Below, in pieces: positions 63,137 to 64,000 of a DNA stretch of 64,000 nucleotides. A program made the position numbers and the translations under genes. The notes under the pieces were generated by a model, which ran no database searches, was not told the DNA's origin, and saw nothing but the letters and a program-made list of their open reading frames with translations. Position 1 is the stretch's first letter; each line of letters begins with the position of its first letter. The stretch comes from Ruegeria profundi. Lineage in GTDB: Bacteria > Pseudomonadota > Alphaproteobacteria > Rhodobacterales > Rhodobacteraceae. The stretch lies in the NCBI RefSeq assembly GCF_001507545.1, contig NZ_LQBP01000003.1, positions 310,001-374,000 on the forward strand, in the 5' to 3' direction.

Positions 63137-63149
63137 GATCTATCCCTCC

Positions 63150-64000
63150 TTACGAAATGCGAATGCGCGGGTTGAGGTACACATAGCCGATATCCGAGAT
63201 CAGCTGCGTGACCAGCACAACAAAGACCGACACGACCGAGATAGCCAACAGCAACTGTATGTCGTTGTTGCCTGCCGCCTGAACCAGTGCCCAGCCAAAC
63301 CCTTTGTAGTTGAACAGGGTTTCAACAATCACGACACCGTTCAGCAGCCATGGGAACTGCAGCATGATGACGGTGAAAGGCGCGATCAGTGCATTGCGCA
63401 GCGCATGTTTCATAACGATGTTCGGAAAAGACACGCCTTTGAGCCGTGCGGTGCGAATATATTGCGCGGTCATAACCTCGGTCATGGACGCGCGCGTCAT
63501 TCGGGCAATGTAGCCCATGCCGTAAAGGGCTATGGTAAGCACCGGGAGAAAGAAATTCTCAAAGGTTGGATTGTCCATTGCCTGCGTTGCGGTGCCTTTG
63601 AACCATTTCAGGCCTACGGTGGACGAAGTGAAGATCGCGATGAAGATCACGCCCGATACATATTCCGGCGTCGCCGTGGTTATAATGGAGAATGTAGACA
63701 AAGACCTGTCCAGCGCCGAACCTTCGCGCATCCCTGCCAACACGCCAACGATAAGGGCAGACGGCACCATCAAGACAAGGACCCAGAACATCAGATATCC
63801 GGTATTTCCAAGTCGTTTTCCGACGATTGTTCCAACCTCATCCTTGAAAACGGTGGAGTAACCCCAGTTGCCCTGCAGAACACCGCAGTACCTAGGTGTG
63901 TTTTCCTCGGTCGATCCGGGTCGTGTACAGGTCCCTACGAACGTGCCGTCGTCCAGCGTCTTTGTGAACCCCGGAACCACGCCCAACCACTGACCGTATT
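63150..64000 (-). CDS. Peptide-type ABC transporter permease (DppB/OppB-like), cut by right edge
   Basis: The open frame runs off the right edge, so the N-terminus is missing; 283 residues are visible. The core is typical: GNWGYSTVFKDEVGTIVGKR, then LIVGVLAGMREGSALDRSLS and TATPEYVSGVIFIAIFTSS. The EAA-like loop is QYIRTARLKGVSFPNIVMKH with ALRNALI. The C-terminal helices follow the OppB pattern and end with YLNPRIRIS. It forms the membrane channel with the second permease encoded 13 bases downstream. Confidence 0.92.
   Translation of the reverse strand, partial: YGQWLGVVPGFTKTLDDGTFVGTCTRPGSTEENTPRYCGVLQGNWGYSTVFKDEVGTIVGKRLGNTGYLMFWVLVLMVPSALIVGVLAGMREGSALDRSLSTFSIITTATPEYVSGVIFIAIFTSSTVGLKWFKGTATQAMDNPTFENFFLPVLTIALYGMGYIARMTRASMTEVMTAQYIRTARLKGVSFPNIVMKHALRNALIAPFTVIMLQFPWLLNGVVIVETLFNYKGFGWALVQAAGNNDIQLLLAISVVSVFVVLVTQLISDIGYVYLNPRIRIS

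Overview
The window looks like chromosomal DNA of a marine Rhodobacteraceae bacterium (Roseobacter group, Alphaproteobacteria). This rests on gene content: a TRAP transporter, a dimethylglycine-dehydrogenase-like flavoprotein, DUF4444/DUF6505 proteins, a VC_2705-type acetate symporter cluster, a GAAC-N7-GAAC SOS box, GC-rich hairpin repeats and moderately high GC. About 50 protein genes are packed tightly, often with ATGA/TGATG overlaps. I saw no rRNA, tRNA, CRISPR array or intact insertion sequence.

Layout. 1-3.5 kb: end of a 4Fe-4S protein, a cytochrome c with a shrunken tungstate-binding-like domain, an Mrp/ApbC Fe-S carrier, a biotin/lipoate-ligase-like protein and a DUF6505 protein, resembling the accessory edge of a formate dehydrogenase locus. 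4-13 kb: an acetate block on the minus strand (acetyl-CoA synthetase, adenylate kinase, DUF4212 + sodium:solute symporter, CBS/DUF294 protein, membrane-anchored DnaQ-like exonuclease). 13-16.5 kb: a TRAP transporter. 16.5-19.1 kb: arginase, an unlisted 46-codon gene, ornithine cyclodeaminase and a divergent Lrp regulator (arginine to ornithine to proline). 19.2-22.1 kb: mprF and an IS110-type remnant. 22.3-24.8 kb: glpR/glpD with paired operators. 24.8-31.1 kb: RND efflux pair and metG. 31.2-40.4 kb: three MFS transporters, YceI, an SOS-box-linked ImuA-like protein, an aspartic protease, MarC, an ABC-F ATPase, ndk and a TfoX-C protein.

40.7-43.5 kb holds the most intriguing unit: three overlapping or nearly touching genes for a CYTH-like/CHAD protein, a ParA ATPase and a CYTH triphosphatase-like protein. 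I infer a system that positions or processes polyphosphate. 43.5-47.2 kb: sensor kinase, response regulator and DegP protease; the degP leader can fold so that its ribosome-binding site is buried, an RNA-thermometer candidate. 47.9-64 kb: a MobA-like transferase with the demethylating flavoprotein, CorC, XerD with two uncharacterised envelope proteins (one a 49-residue membrane protein), aroK/aroB, a site-2 protease, ssb, a lytic transglycosylase and a peptide-type ABC transporter running off the right edge.

All family names are from reading motifs by eye; no database search was run. Starts were moved downstream of the longest open frame wherever an internal ATG had a better ribosome-binding site or signal peptide.
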